Shown here piece after piece: positions 44,783 to 57,138 of a DNA stretch of 64,000 nucleotides. Origin of the DNA: Oxytricha trifallax (lineage: Eukaryota > Ciliophora > Spirotrichea > Sporadotrichida > Oxytrichidae); the NCBI GenBank assembly GCA_000711775.1, contig ARYC01000747.1, forward strand, positions 1-64,000. The letters are read 5' to 3'. The position numbers were made by a program, and so were the translations under genes. Under the pieces are notes generated by a model. It worked only from the letters and a program-made list of their open reading frames with translations. It was not told where the DNA came from and did no database searches. Each line of letters starts with the position of its first letter. The stretch's first letter is position 1.

Positions 44783-47700
44783 TCATAAATCTTTACTATT
44801 GGGAACATGTTATCCACAAAAAACATGACAAGTTTCCTTTACCTTTTCATCCTCGATCCTCTTGGCTAACATCGTTTGAAGCTTAGAAAATCTTATATGC
44901 ATTTCGTTCTCGAGAAAGTCTTGTTTAATTGATATCGCTTGCTCAATAGTGTCCAGAGATCCTGCCAACCAAATAAGCTACCTCCAATAGTCTTTGTTTT
45001 CAAGCCTGCCAACCCTGCCAATTATTTGGCTTGTTGATCTTCTTGCAAAAATATCTGCAATAATCAAATATATTCCTCCGCTCTGTTCTATCTCTCTTGA
45101 GGACTGTAAATCGGTACCTCTGTCTTAAACTTCAGATAATAGATAGACGCCAAACCGTTTATTAGTATTTTTCATATTAAACTTTCCTTTCAAATAGGCA
45201 TCAGTCTTAGATCATTTGACGCTTTTCATACTGAAAAACTAAATCTCTTAAAACTTTCCGAATTATGCGTTGATCGTAGAATAACTAGAAGAGGCCACAA
45301 CTATAACTGGAGTCTGTAGCGTCTACTTCATGCAGGTTTCGTACAATTATTTGCAATACTCCTACTAGGAATGAGTAAAAATCATGTCCTGCAAGTAAAT
45401 TTTTCTATCTCCCTTTAAAGAATTAAGGGAGGGAAACTTAATCTCATTTTCTTTAAATGCAACATCTAAACAAGTTTCCTCTTTTTGAGAGAGAATAGAT
45501 CCTGTAAGTCCAACCAGAAATTCTGCTTCCTTCAAGCAGAGTATTGATTCTTCCATTTAATTAGGATGGCCATCAAAAATTATCCAATCGTATTTATCCA
45601 CAGCAATGAAGTACTCCTTTAATTGTTCCTTAAATTCGTTTTAAGTACACTATCCTTAAAAATATTTTTAAGTCATATAGTACACCCCCAATTTTGGTTC
45701 AAATTGGTTGTAATTAACATTCAGTTCACTTCCAATTATCATGTTTTAGAATCTTTTATCATCTCTTAGTACCAAATAGTCACTTTTTCCTATTATTATA
45801 CAGCTTTTATTCAATTGAAGGGCTAAAAGAACTGCCAATGAAGAACAGAGCAATGTCTTGCCAATTCCTATCCCGTAATTAAGGAATACATACCTTTGTT
45901 AACTTCTTAAAACAAATTTTAAGCAGATTCTTTGAAGGGTTAAAAAGCTCAATCCAATAAGCTTCTCGATGGCTTGAATACCTTCGTTTTGACTCAATGG
46001 CTCTCCTAAATAGCATAGCAGAATGTGTCGACTTCTTTTATTTATTTGTTAAGTTTTTTAAACTTACCAATCATCCTATAAAATTAATGCCATGAGAACT
46101 CATCCACCTTTTTTGGATTTTTAAGCATCTATTTAATCGTTGTGGCATTCCCATTAATAAGGTCGGCAATTAAATCTGGTCTGTTTTTAGCACCTTTCTC
46201 GAGAAGTATTGTGACTACCTGGTCAATTACTTAAATTATACTGCTGAGTCTCCCAATCCAGTTTATGTTCCTTTCCTTAAGCTCGACTGATAACTAAGCA
46301 ATAAGTAAAGAGAAATCCCACTAGTCTAAATAATCCCACTTCTTTATAGAAATATCACTAATGTGCTTAATCATTTGGTCAAGCTCATTGTAATTGCTAG
46401 ATTGGCTCAGAGAACAGATTTGTACAAAATCACCGACTACATTGATTGGAATTTCTCTAATCAATCTCAGACCTCGGTCCTACTTAAGAACTTAAATGAA
46501 AGGATTATTAAGGCATTAAAGAGTATTGGGGAGGAGCCTAACAACTTATGGGTCAATTTTAAATGAGCAAAATGTTCCTGCCATCAATGGGATGATTCCG
46601 ATATTCTTGCTATCGAGAAGCACTAATTTATCCTAGAGCTTGGAAAAGTTCTCTATTTCATTGATAAAAATATAATTAACCAGTCCCAGCGTTTATAAGA
46701 ATTCGGTCTTTAGGCTAGGAGAGTCATAGCATTTTGTAGTATGTCCTCGCTAACTGATATAATCTCATTTCGATAGAAGAGCAAAGATTGCAAAAAGAGC
46801 CTGGTCTTAATCTAAAGATCCATCTTTACATTAAGGTTAAGCTCATATATTAAACTAAACATACAATCATAGAAGTTTGATGAGAATGTTGTCTTTAAGC
46901 TCATTAGAAATTCTAATAAACTCAAGCTGTTCCTTAAACATATTTACTCTAGAAATAAATATCACTCTTGTGCCTTAAGTAACATATACTCCATAAGATA
47001 ATTGGATGTGATAACAGACTGTATTTTTGCGCCATAATTTGCCTGTAGGGTCAACAAGCTCGACGAGTTAATTATTTCTGATTACTGTAATACTTGCTTA
47101 CCGTTCAGCCCCAGGACTAATTTATTTCTAGATTGTCACTTTGAGATTACCAAATCCCTTTATAGACCTGGCTTTATGAGACTTTGAGTGGTTTTTTTGA
47201 GATTTATTTAGAACAAACTTAGAAATAAATCGTGGTAAATTCTTAGAATGCCTTAGTACCGCAAACTCATCAAGGTTCAAGAGCTATTCAATAACGTAGT
47301 TGGTATTTGGAAGTAAGTAATCTAACTTTATCAATAAGATCAGGGTGTTCAGCACCTTCGAAATCGCCTTTCGCCCCTCTTTTTGCTTAAGCAAGGAGTG
47401 GCTTTTCCACTAAGATGGTCTCATCAAATGCTGGTGTATCAGGGTACGATTAGTGTTGAGCTTCAGTGAGCAACGATTTTAGATTTCTAGGATTTAGTAG
47501 GTTTTTATCCTCTAGGTTTTCCTGCGATTGTTGACACAATTCTTCTTGTAGCTTTATATGTTCGTAAAACATTTTAAGTTCCCGGCAAAATTTTTAATTT
47601 TAATTTTTAAGATTATTAATTTATCTTAATTGAACCTTATTAACTTCTTAAATAAAAAATAATAGCCTTCTAAAGCCAAATAATCTCTCTAATTCTTGTA

Positions 47701-47800
47701 AAAGGTAACTTTTACCAACTTTGAATCCTATTTGTCCCACAAGAAATCCTACAGAGCTTTTTAAGACCAAGAACCGTTAAGTATGATTTTGAAATTTTGG
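44783..47800 (-). pseudogene. SecA/DEAD-like superfamily 2 helicase relic, copy 2
   Basis: About 1000 codons on the minus strand. An N-terminal region (MFYEHIKLQEELCQQSQENL, LVDPTGKLWRKNTVCYHIQL) leads to a helicase core: FLNYGIGIGKTLL (Walker A, Gly-rich), DWIIFDGHP (Walker B position, DGH not DEAD), LVGLTGSI (motif III position), VQDRGTDLQSS (motif V; RGTD as in SecA), TSQIIGRVGRLEN (motif VI). Ends at TGA 44783-44785. Frame changes near 47285, 46880 and 45210. The altered Walker B suggests no ATPase even before decay. Shares the helicase type with 26087-27813. Confidence 0.72.
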
Positions 47801-48359
47801 AGACTCATGAAATAAGAAGGTTGAATAATCTTCACAAGTTTGGAAAATAGCGGGCAATTCTTAATTGTTATTCTTAAATTACTAGGAGAAATAATTAAGA
47901 ATTAATTAAGAAAATAAGACCTTAAAGAACTCAAGATGCTGTAGAAATATAGAGAAGGACTATAGCGCTGACATTTGGAGATATAAGGACACAGTACTCT
48001 ATCTATAATTTGTAGAAAATGATACTAAAGCAACAAATTCAAATTTATGAGAGCAGGATGATTTTTTCCATTTTTACCATAATAAAAAATGGGAGTTGAG
48101 GTTCAAAACATTATATAAGAGGAAATGAGACTTGCGATGAAGGTTGAAAAGAAATTTTTATAAATTGAGTTTACACTTAGTATATGGTCAACTAGAGGAA
48201 GGAAGTTACCTTCCAAAGAAACATAATTATATATTTACTTGTATAAATACTGTGTTTTCAAATAATATTCCCTCCTTTTTGAGCATTCTTAATTGAATTT
48301 GAATTTATATACCTTCTTACTTATACTTCAAAAATCTTACCTTATTTAGTGATTTTGTG
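47801..48359. other. AT-rich spacer; left border of truncated TBE D
   Basis: No gene. No C4A4 repeat marks a left end of TBE D and no 57-kDa gene is present, so D was truncated or rearranged somewhere here. Confidence 0.45.
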
Positions 48360-48663
48360 ATTGAATTTAGGGTGCTCCTAATTAAGTACTAACTTTAATT
48401 AAAGCTCCTAATTAAAAACTAGCATTTTATGACCTGCTTTTAATTAAGTACGTACCAATTTAAATTTGAAAATATGGAACTATAACAGTAGAAATTGATA
48501 TCAATCTATCAAGTTTCAAACCAGTTCTTAAAACCTTCTCCATATCCTACTTCGAGGTTGACCTCCTATAGGATGCCCATATTTAATAGTAAGTTTTTCA
48601 GAGGTATATAATTGAAATCAATAAACTTAAATTTGAATATCATTTCTTAGATCTGTAAACAAG

Positions 48664-49448
48664 ATGGAGTCAATGAATGATGCAATGAAAAGAGTGCAAG
48701 CACAGGAATTGATTCAAAGATTTAGAAGCAAGGAGGATTTGCACCGCTACTGGTGCAGCAAGGTAATTAATTCATAGCAACTAATCTTGATTATGTAGTT
48801 GTCTGTTCCTGCCACGATGGAAGGTACTAAAATATCATTTCTAAGAGCAATACTTTGTGAAGAGAAGAAAGCATTGAAAACTTAAGATGTAAAGTTTGCA
48901 GAGATTCCAAACTATCCAGAGATTTCAGTGACTAACTTATATGATGATGCTATGAATGACCCAGAGGTTTCGCAGTACCTGCCTACTAAGAAGCAGTTGT
49001 CAAATAAACTACCTGAAAGAAACTATTTCTTTGGCATACTTGCAACAATTAAAGGTGATTACTTGAAAGAAATTATTCAAGAATCTCATAAGAAAAGGTA
49101 CAGTATCTCTTCAGAAGATAAGGACAAACAAGGGATCAAGATAAGTGAGAGCTGGCTATCAGAGCTGCAGAAGCACCCTTATATTTCAAGTAAGATTTCA
49201 AGCTTAACTCTTTAGAAAAATCTGGTACTGGCATCTTCTTGATGAAGGAATAGAGCAAGCTTCACAGAGAGCGAAAGTCGCAGACAAAGTATGAAGTTAG
49301 CAAGAGACTTTACTATAATATTCAGCCACCAAATAAATTGAACATAGATGCAAGAGCTGGAAGTAAGAGATGAAACTTAGGAGGAGGGAAGCAAGAAGTA
49401 AAAGAAAAAAAAGAGAAGCCAGCTCCCTCTAAAAGATTTTAAATGTGA
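48664..49448 (+). pseudogene. TBE 22-kDa protein, copy D, nearly intact
   Basis: MESMNDAMKRVQAQELIQRF; one T is missing just before the first intron (TAC TGG for TAC TTG G). Then clean through PATMEGTKISFLRAILCEEK and NLYDDAMNDPEVSQYLPTKK. A 26-nt second intron (GT-AG) leads to KSGTGIFLMKEQSKLHRERK. A TGA replaces an Arg codon near 49371, shortly before the natural end at 49446-49448. Convergent with the transposase, whose stop is at 49458. Confidence 0.85.
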
Positions 49449-49457
49449 CTTATATAT

Positions 49458-50522
49458 TCATTAACTTAACTACAAAACTTATTTATATACATTCACTCTC
49501 CCTTCTTTAGCACACTTTTATGCCAACTAATTATCAACTCTCATAGCTGAGCTTTTAATAAAGTCTACTGTATCTATAGGTAGATCATGCATCAAGTGGT
49601 ATAGCAGCAGTTTCTTGAAACGACCTTTTAATATACCCCAGTAGAACTCCTTTCCATTAAACTATGGAATGTAAGGTAAGTTGAACACTAGCATTATCCT
49701 AAGCTATTCATAACTCTTCCTTGTTTCTTTAGTCTTATGAACAGAAATATTATCAACGAATAGTATAATCTCTTATCCAGGGTACTTCTCTCTCAGCTGC
49801 TCTAAGAACTTAATATACTGCTCTGTCTTAATAGAGCGAGGATGAATAACATAAGTTTCTAAACCAGCATCCTCGCTAATACCTCCAAGAATTGCCATTG
49901 TTTATACCTTGACTTTCTAGTCATATACTTCTATGTTGCTATGCCTCTTATACCAAGACTTCTAGAAGAAAGTGTTGAAGGTAACCACAGCCTCGTCAGC
50001 ATGAATAAACTAGATATTAGTTTATTAGGCTCTCTGCATTTAATTATAAATATAATATAAGTTGTTGTTGTAAAATGGCAGAGTAAAATCAATTACTCTC
50101 TTGATACGATTTACACCTTTGTAAGAGATACCGTTTCATTTATATATGTTTGAAACAGATTATGCAGAGATCTTCAACTCAAGGAACTGGCGGTGAAACA
50201 TAATAGCTCGTTAGTCGAGAGAGAAGTGAGCCCAATACTTCAAAGTTTTTTCATTAATAAGATAGTCAATATGCTTCTAAAGAAACTTTGACTTACTCTT
50301 AGGCTAAAAATTCTGCTATTATTGCTTTAATTACACAGCTTTCAAGCAGTGAGAGCGAAAAATTGATGGACTACGCTTTAAGAGCAGTGCAATAGACTTA
50401 TAGTTCAGTACTGGTTTGACATATTCACTATACATATCACATCCATAACGCAGTTTAAACACTAAATCTATATACTCTTCATCATAAATAGACCCCAAAA
50501 GCTTGTAATTTTAGTCTCGCAT
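49458..50522 (-). pseudogene. TBE 42-kDa DDE transposase, copy D, single nonsense codon
   Basis: 355 codons, no indel, one in-frame TGA at codon 129 (50136-50138) where copy A has Lys. Catalytic residues are all present: Asp176 in IHADEAVV, Asp257 in LFVDNISV, Glu292 in NGKEFYWG (D34E spacing). Upstream FHRQFLELKIS resembles the N-terminal DNA-binding region of the family. The frame uses TAA/TAG as Gln throughout, which is the strongest evidence for the genetic code used here. This is the best preserved transposase in the window. Confidence 0.93.
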
Positions 50523-50603
50523 TTAATTAATAACCACAACCCCTAACAAATTCCCTACAAATCAAAGCACTTATAAACCTCATTAAGGGGTTTTGGGGTT
50601 TTG

Positions 50604-52135
50604 ATTCACCTTTACTTTTCTCAACAATGTCTTAGCTGCAGAACTCTTATCCATTTGCTTCACTCTCCATTGTTGTATCTCTTAGTTTTGTTATCGATAT
50701 TTTATTCTCTCTGTGTCCTTAAACAAATCGTTGTAGTATTAAACTACTTGTTAGATGGTCTATTCTCAGATTTACACTCTTTCCTCCTTTATTGTTAGAC
50801 CTTTGATTGGTTAAGATTGTTTTTGGTTTTTAGTTAGTCTTTTAACTAGATAGAAAAACCCTTTTAGGTCATTTTTTTCTAGACAATGCTCCGTATCTCT
50901 TATGCCTTCACTCCACTGTTGTTTGGTGTCTTGGAATACGTTGTTCTCAACAGTGAGTCCTTTTTGTACTGCCTATAGTGGAGGTTATTAATACCAGTTC
51001 TTTGTTTTGCTCTATCTCTCTAGTTTCTCTTCAAAGCATTTTCTTATCGGCAGTTCTAGTTAGTCGTCTTTTATTATTCTCCCCTCCTCTATGAATGTTT
51101 TCCAGCATTACTTTCTTACTTCTGTAATCATTATGGTCCTTTCTTTGTCGGTTAGTTTTAGATCATTTTGTTAGAATTTAACCTTTAGTTTTACCATGAT
51201 TAATTTGTGGTCAGTTAGTCTCAATTGGTCCAGTTCCCATGTTATAGTTTCTGTAATAGAGAATATTTGGACCAGTTTGTTTCCTTTGGTGTGAGTGCTC
51301 AGTCTTCCCGGTAATGACTGAGTTAAGCCTTCCTTGACAAGTCTTTTACTCAAATCTTTCAAGTGATACTTGAAGTCGCCCATTATTATGATCTTTTGAG
51401 TTTTGCATTTTTGTTTAATTGATTTAATCATGAACATCAATCTGTTTTAGAGTTCTTTGATTTCATCGTTCCAGTATGGTGGTAAGTAAACTGTAATTAT
51501 ATGCAGTGGAAATCCTTCCACATAAAGTATATTCCACACTAAGAATTGCTTCAATGTCTTTACTGTTCTCATTTGGTACTTCTCACTGTTAAGCGTGAGT
51601 ACCCCACCATTCCTTGCTAGTTGCATCTACGTTATGTTTATGTTGTTCACTCCTATAATCTTTTGAAGTCTTGTTTCTACAAGACAATGAAGTCGGGTTA
51701 CTCCCTTTTAGTTTTCTCATCATCTGATCTTATCTAAGCTTGGAACTCATTCCTCTAACATTTTGGAGACAAATGTTAAGTTCAATCTTTTGTGCCGAAA
51801 TCTCCCTTTTGCTGCTTATAGTCTGAGACCTCCATTTACTCCTTTGATTCTCGGTAAATCTTTCATTCCTTCTAGCACATCCTTCTACTTCTCTAACTGG
51901 CTGATAAAAATGAAGTAGGCGGCCATTGTAAACAGCTTTGAAGTTTTCCAAATTTTTTATAATAATTACTGTCAACTTGGACTTTTGTGTATTAGGTCTG
52001 ATTTATTGAACTAACTTTAGAATGTTTAAATTAATCTTGGATGTTTTTCTATGTTGCTGGTTTTGATTTCTCGCAGTCTTCCATGTACGTTGCTAGCTTC
52101 CTTCTAAGAGGTTTACCTTTGTCCTCGCTTTCCAT
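50604..52135 (-). pseudogene. LINE (non-LTR retrotransposon) N-terminal part: endonuclease domain
   Basis: From MESEDKGKPLRRKLATYMED at 52135 through a frame change near 51850, LNICLQNVRGMSSKLR and PDFIVLQKQDFKRLQ (start of the APE-type endonuclease), another change near 51660, then LARNGGVLTLNSEKYQMRT, LHIITVYLPPYW, IIIMGDFKYHL (usual GDFN), and LRLTDHKLIMVKLK (usual SDH). The reverse transcriptase part is absent: the sequence stops where TBE D begins, so TBE D probably inserted into the LINE. GDFK and TDH replacements suggest inactivity. Confidence 0.8.
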
Positions 52136-53490
52136 CTAATTCCCGCCTTCTGCCTGTATATTTAATTTTCTAATTTATTATTTTAATTCCTTTAGGAAAT
52201 TATCTGGTTATTATTCTTACAAAGACAATTAAAGGAAGAATAAGGAAAACTCACATCAGTCTAGATGACACAGTGAAGTAAGGAAATTGTTATCAATAAG
52301 CTTAGGTTTAGGTTTCTCAGTGACATGTATTGAGAAAATAAGAGGCAAATGATGATGTGTAAATTTCTAGAACAAATGCTTCAACTCTTAGAACTTATAA
52401 ATTAAAGGAGCACTAAAAACATTTAATAGATTAATAAACTCAAATGTTAAATGTTTTTTTCTACAGTTATTAATAATCAAAAATATTTAAAGTATAAGAG
52501 ATTTCTATATTTTATATTATAAGCTTTAAAAATATATTAAATTGAAATGATATAAATATTATGTAAAATTTAATAAAGAGATTTCAATTTCACAATAAGA
52601 TGGCTTAATTATACTTTCTAATTATTCAGAATATGGTTTTATTACTATTATAAAACAGTTGTATAATTTTTAATAAAGAAGGACAGCTTTTTATAAATTG
52701 CTAACAATTAATTAAAGTATATTTAAAGGATATACTTACTTCCTTAGCAATTGCATTATTAAATCTAGGGAAATTTTAAGTATTATTAATGAACTAAAAA
52801 GCATCATTCTATTATCTCCTAAAATAATTGGGAAATATTTAAAAATATCCAACTTAATATGGTTTAATTAACTACATAGAAAAATAAATTTGTAGTTAAA
52901 TTGCTAATGGACATTAACTTGATACCTCAACTATTACTCTATCTGAAAATTACAAGCACTCCATTTCTTATAACAAACTATGTTGATGATTCTAAGATTT
53001 ATCTGCTCATTTATTCAGATTTTTCAAGGTCTTTTATCTAATATTTTAGATAATATATGGTCACCTTGAAACACTACTGACACACTTTGTAGTTAGAATG
53101 CTAGAAGATATATTTTAGTTTTTAAAGTTTAGTTATTGATGCCATATGTGAAGGCTATGTTTCTTCGACTGAAACTGCGTCTGCTTCATCATCATTAAGA
53201 GGTTTGACATTTATTAAACATATTAACAACATTAAAATTGATCTATAAACTTTGAATTAAATTCATATACAATTAAACCTTAAGAGTAATTAAAATTCGA
53301 ATTTATTGTAAATTATAATATATAGTATCTTTATGCTATTTATTTTTAGAGTTAGATTTGATAAAATATTACAAACATTTCCTCCACTAACTATTATAAA
53401 GATTTCCCTTATCTTGATTTGATCTTTAAATCAGCAATAAAATTAAAATAAATTCATAAATAGAAGATTTATATATAAAATAAACGCAAT
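52136..53490. other. AT-rich region
   Basis: No gene or repeat recognised. Confidence 0.45.
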
Positions 53491-53948
53491 ATTAATATAG
53501 TATATTCAAAATGGGGAAATTGTAAAAATAAAATTCAAATTTAAATTTAATTAATAAAAACAGCCACTAATTTGCATGAGGTTTAAATAGAATTTGATAT
53601 AGTAAGTATTCAAAAATGTATGTATGTAATGGCCGTTACTATGAACCAACTTCATGAAAAGTTCGAAAGTTCGAATCCTACTTTGGAATTTCTTTTATTT
53701 TAGTTTTAAAATTAATTAAAAATAATATTGGAACTCTAAAATAAAAGAAATTCCAAAGTAGGATTCGAACTTTCTAACTTTTCATGAAGTTGGTTCATAG
53801 TAACGGCCATTACATACATACATTTTTGGATACTTACTATATCAAATTCTATTTAAACCTCATGCAAATTAGTGGCTGTTTTTATTAATTAAATTTAAAT
53901 TTGAATTTTATTTTTACAATTTCCCCATTTTGAATATACTATATTAAT
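53491..53948. mobile_element. 458-bp palindromic element (MITE-like)
   Basis: Begins ATTAATATAGTATATTCAAA and ends with its mirror. The arms of about 210 bp match almost perfectly around a short centre (about 53702-53740). Each arm holds a GTATGTATGTAA run and the sequence AGTTCGAATCC, which resembles a tRNA B box. AAT follows the right end and CAAT precedes the left, so a 3-bp AAT duplication is possible. No ORF. Not similar to the two other palindromic insertions in the window. Confidence 0.8.
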
Positions 53949-56900
53949 AATTAATTTTATAGGTAGAGTTAAACTAAGAATAATTTCTAGATAAAAACTA
54001 TGAATATAACTATGATTATAACTATGAATTTTACATATATAGTTTATAATTTACTTTTATTAAAGAAAAATTAAAGATATCAAACATTAATTTTATAAGA
54101 ATGAAATATATTATTGAAGAAAATGTCTCATTATTTAATAAGTGAATTGACATAATTTCTTTTTTTGCATAAATACCAACAATTATTAATCATATCACAG
54201 TTAGCATAGAACAAATAATAGTAAGTAATTCTTAAAGATAAGATGATAGAAGGAACAATAATAAATATAATTGCTACAATTTATAATAAAATGATATGGA
54301 ACAGTTAGCAGTCATTTATGATTCCATTACATTTATCAACCTCATAAAACTACTAAACTTAGTTCTTAAGTATTATTTTGAAATAATTACAAGTTGCTTT
54401 GATTAATAATAGATTATTATAGGGCTGTCTACAATAGAATCTGTCCTATGCTTTGAAGACAACATATTAGAAGCCATCCTATTCATAGTGTTGTTTCCTT
54501 GAAGGAGGAGAAGATCTGAAGATCATTCGTAAAATATAAATTGCTGATATGTCTGGAAAACAAGCCGATAATTCACTAATGTAAGATAGTCTACCCACTC
54601 ACTTGCTAATTTAAATATAATTAATTTTGTAGGAGCATTATAATCTTGTATATTAAAGATAATAAGAAGGATACACGATTCAAATGGTAATTTGTTAATT
54701 ATATACAAATGCTATGTTGATATTTAATCAATTAATCTATCAATTTTGCATAGTAAATTAAATTATATGAACATTTAAAGTGATAAAACAATAAATTATT
54801 GTTTAAATGAATGAATTGATATATTATATTCACAATGAAAAAAATCTCTTGAATTGATGTTAATGATATTAATCTAAACGATTTATATTTTTAATTTCCC
54901 TCTTCTTTGAGCAATATACTTGATTACTGTTGGCAAACAAAAATCAGCTCGTTACTATTATTGAATTACGAAAGATAAATTGATTAATGCATTTGTAGTT
55001 AGATAGCCTTAGATTATTAAATATTTGCATTTATTATATTAAAACTGATAATCATAATTCTAATAATAAAAGGGAATATGAAATTCAATTATTAATAAAA
55101 AAAATTAGATATTTGGTTATGAAAAAGCTTATTAATCACATAAAATCCTATTTAATCACTTAAATTACATTAAATCTTTCAATTAAGAAGGAATAATCAT
55201 ATTTAAATTCCTTTTCAAATAAGAATTGTATATGATGTTTGCACAGCTAGGATTTTTCCTTTTTGTTTTTCTATATTAATTACACTTGACGTATTGTCTA
55301 AATGTTTAAATAGTTATACTCTTAAGTGATAGTAAGTAATCAAAGTAAAGGTCAAATTAATCAAGTCAAATTACTATAATATGAAATAAAAATAACATTA
55401 ACAAATTTGCAGTAAATTGTATAACAAAAATTTAAATGAGAATTTATGTTGATAAATATTAGTATTTTATTCATGCTTGCGTATTAATTCTAACTATAAA
55501 AAGTAAATAAGGAAGAACTTAGATATTTTTTATTTTGTCTCTTAGCATTTTCTATAGTGTCTTGATTTTTAAAATGATTTAATAGCTCTAAAAAATATTA
55601 ATAATATTTTAGTATTTTAATGTTACTTACTATTGTAAAATAAAAAGAAAAGATTTGTTTGGCATCTTCTTGAAGTTAATAAAGATTGTACAAATCAAAC
55701 ATTCTTTCTTTTTCTTATATATAAATCAGTGTATCTCAAACTAATTTTATGCCAATTCTAAAATGTTTTTCTTCAAGAGTAACTCATTTCTTGCTCTGCT
55801 GAAATTACATAAAAGATAAGCTACAGACTGAGTTAAAAATATACTCCCCTTGCAAATATGGATTTTTATATTTATTAATATCCCCAGCCAGCTCGAATTT
55901 TTATGATTTGCATATTTTTATCTGCTGAATCAGTTTTTAAATGCTTCGCTACTTTCACTTTTTATAAGGGAAACATTAATATATGCTAGAACTAAATAAA
56001 TAAAACAAAACTAAAAATATAGTAAGATAACTCTGATGTTGATTTATTAAAGTATAACTAATAATTTTTCCAGTTGAATTATATAATGTAACTTTATCCT
56101 CGCATAATTTAAGCAATTAGATAAAAATAATATTAAAAATTAAATTACTAAAAAAGCTATATCCTATTTTTAATAACAAAAAGAGAGAAATTTATATAAA
56201 GAGAACAATCCTTTTAAATCAATGAATTAGAAAAATTAGTTAATAGACTGTTTATCTTTTTAGATTCATTAATTATTGAAGTACTTTCTATAAACTCAAA
56301 ATTAAAATGGCTAAATCTTCCTTTATATATTAATTATAGAGAAAAAACAAAATTATATATTCTTAACTTTCAAAAATCGTAATTAAATTAGATATTGGAG
56401 AAACGAACTAAATTAAATTATAATTTATATTCTTATATTTTCTCATACTAATTTAACTGATCTCAATAATCAAAGGCAATATAAATGAAATGATCTTAGA
56501 ATAAAATAAACATTTTAAACCGTTAAATTAGTCAAATTATATTTCTTTTAAATAAGCAAAATTGTAAGAATTTGTTTATATTCATGGAATATTTACTCAT
56601 TTATATTAAGAATATGAATAAAATAAATCAGTTAAACCTTATGCTCATTCTCATTAGAATTTGTTTTTATCATAATTTTCTACTTAGTTCCATTAGGCTT
56701 CGTATCACTATGAAGAATCTCTACTTCCAGCTCCCTTGCTTTAACCAATTGTGACAATTGTCCAATCTTATAAAGAGAAAAGTTGCTTCAAGTCATACAT
56801 TTCAAGGTAAAAACAAACACACAGAAAAGAGGGTGAAGTTTGCATGCTAGAAGTGTCATTTATTCAGGAGAACGACTAAATAGAACTTAATTTTGATATT

Positions 56901-57138
56901 TATTTACAAACCTTATAATATTTGTTTCAAATGACGCCAATTAAATTTCGCACAATAGCTTAATTTTTAATAAAATTATATTTATCAAATTAGAAAGTTA
57001 CTAAGTTAATGCTATATTTCAATATATTAACAATAAAAAAAAATTTAACATTTAAATTGAATAAAACATTATTAAATTAGAAGTTAACTTGTGAGATGTG
57101 CGACTTAACTCACAAGGATAACCTAATTTAACTTATTT
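53949..57138. other. AT-rich region with weak coding-like pieces
   Basis: Mostly AT-rich. A minus-strand stretch at about 54420-54720 reads LIIFNIQDYNAPTKLIIFKL and LASEWVDYLTLVNYRLVFQT with one TGA, and could be a gene relic. Nothing else is supportable. Confidence 0.35.

Larger units (their letters stand above)
48360..50603 (-). mobile_element. TBE transposon copy D, lacking the 57-kDa end
   Basis: Contains the TBE intergenic palindromes, the 22-kDa gene (+) and the transposase (-), and ends at GGGGTTTTGGGGTTTTG (50587-50603) followed by ATT. Its terminal repeat and genes differ much more from A and B than these do from each other, so D is an older or different subfamily. The 57-kDa half is missing. 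Confidence 0.9.

Noticed and set aside
53630..53700. tRNA gene near the B-box-like AGTTCGAATCC
   Set aside because: Anticodon and T-arm stems do not pair properly and no acceptor stem forms; the sequence is part of a palindromic element.
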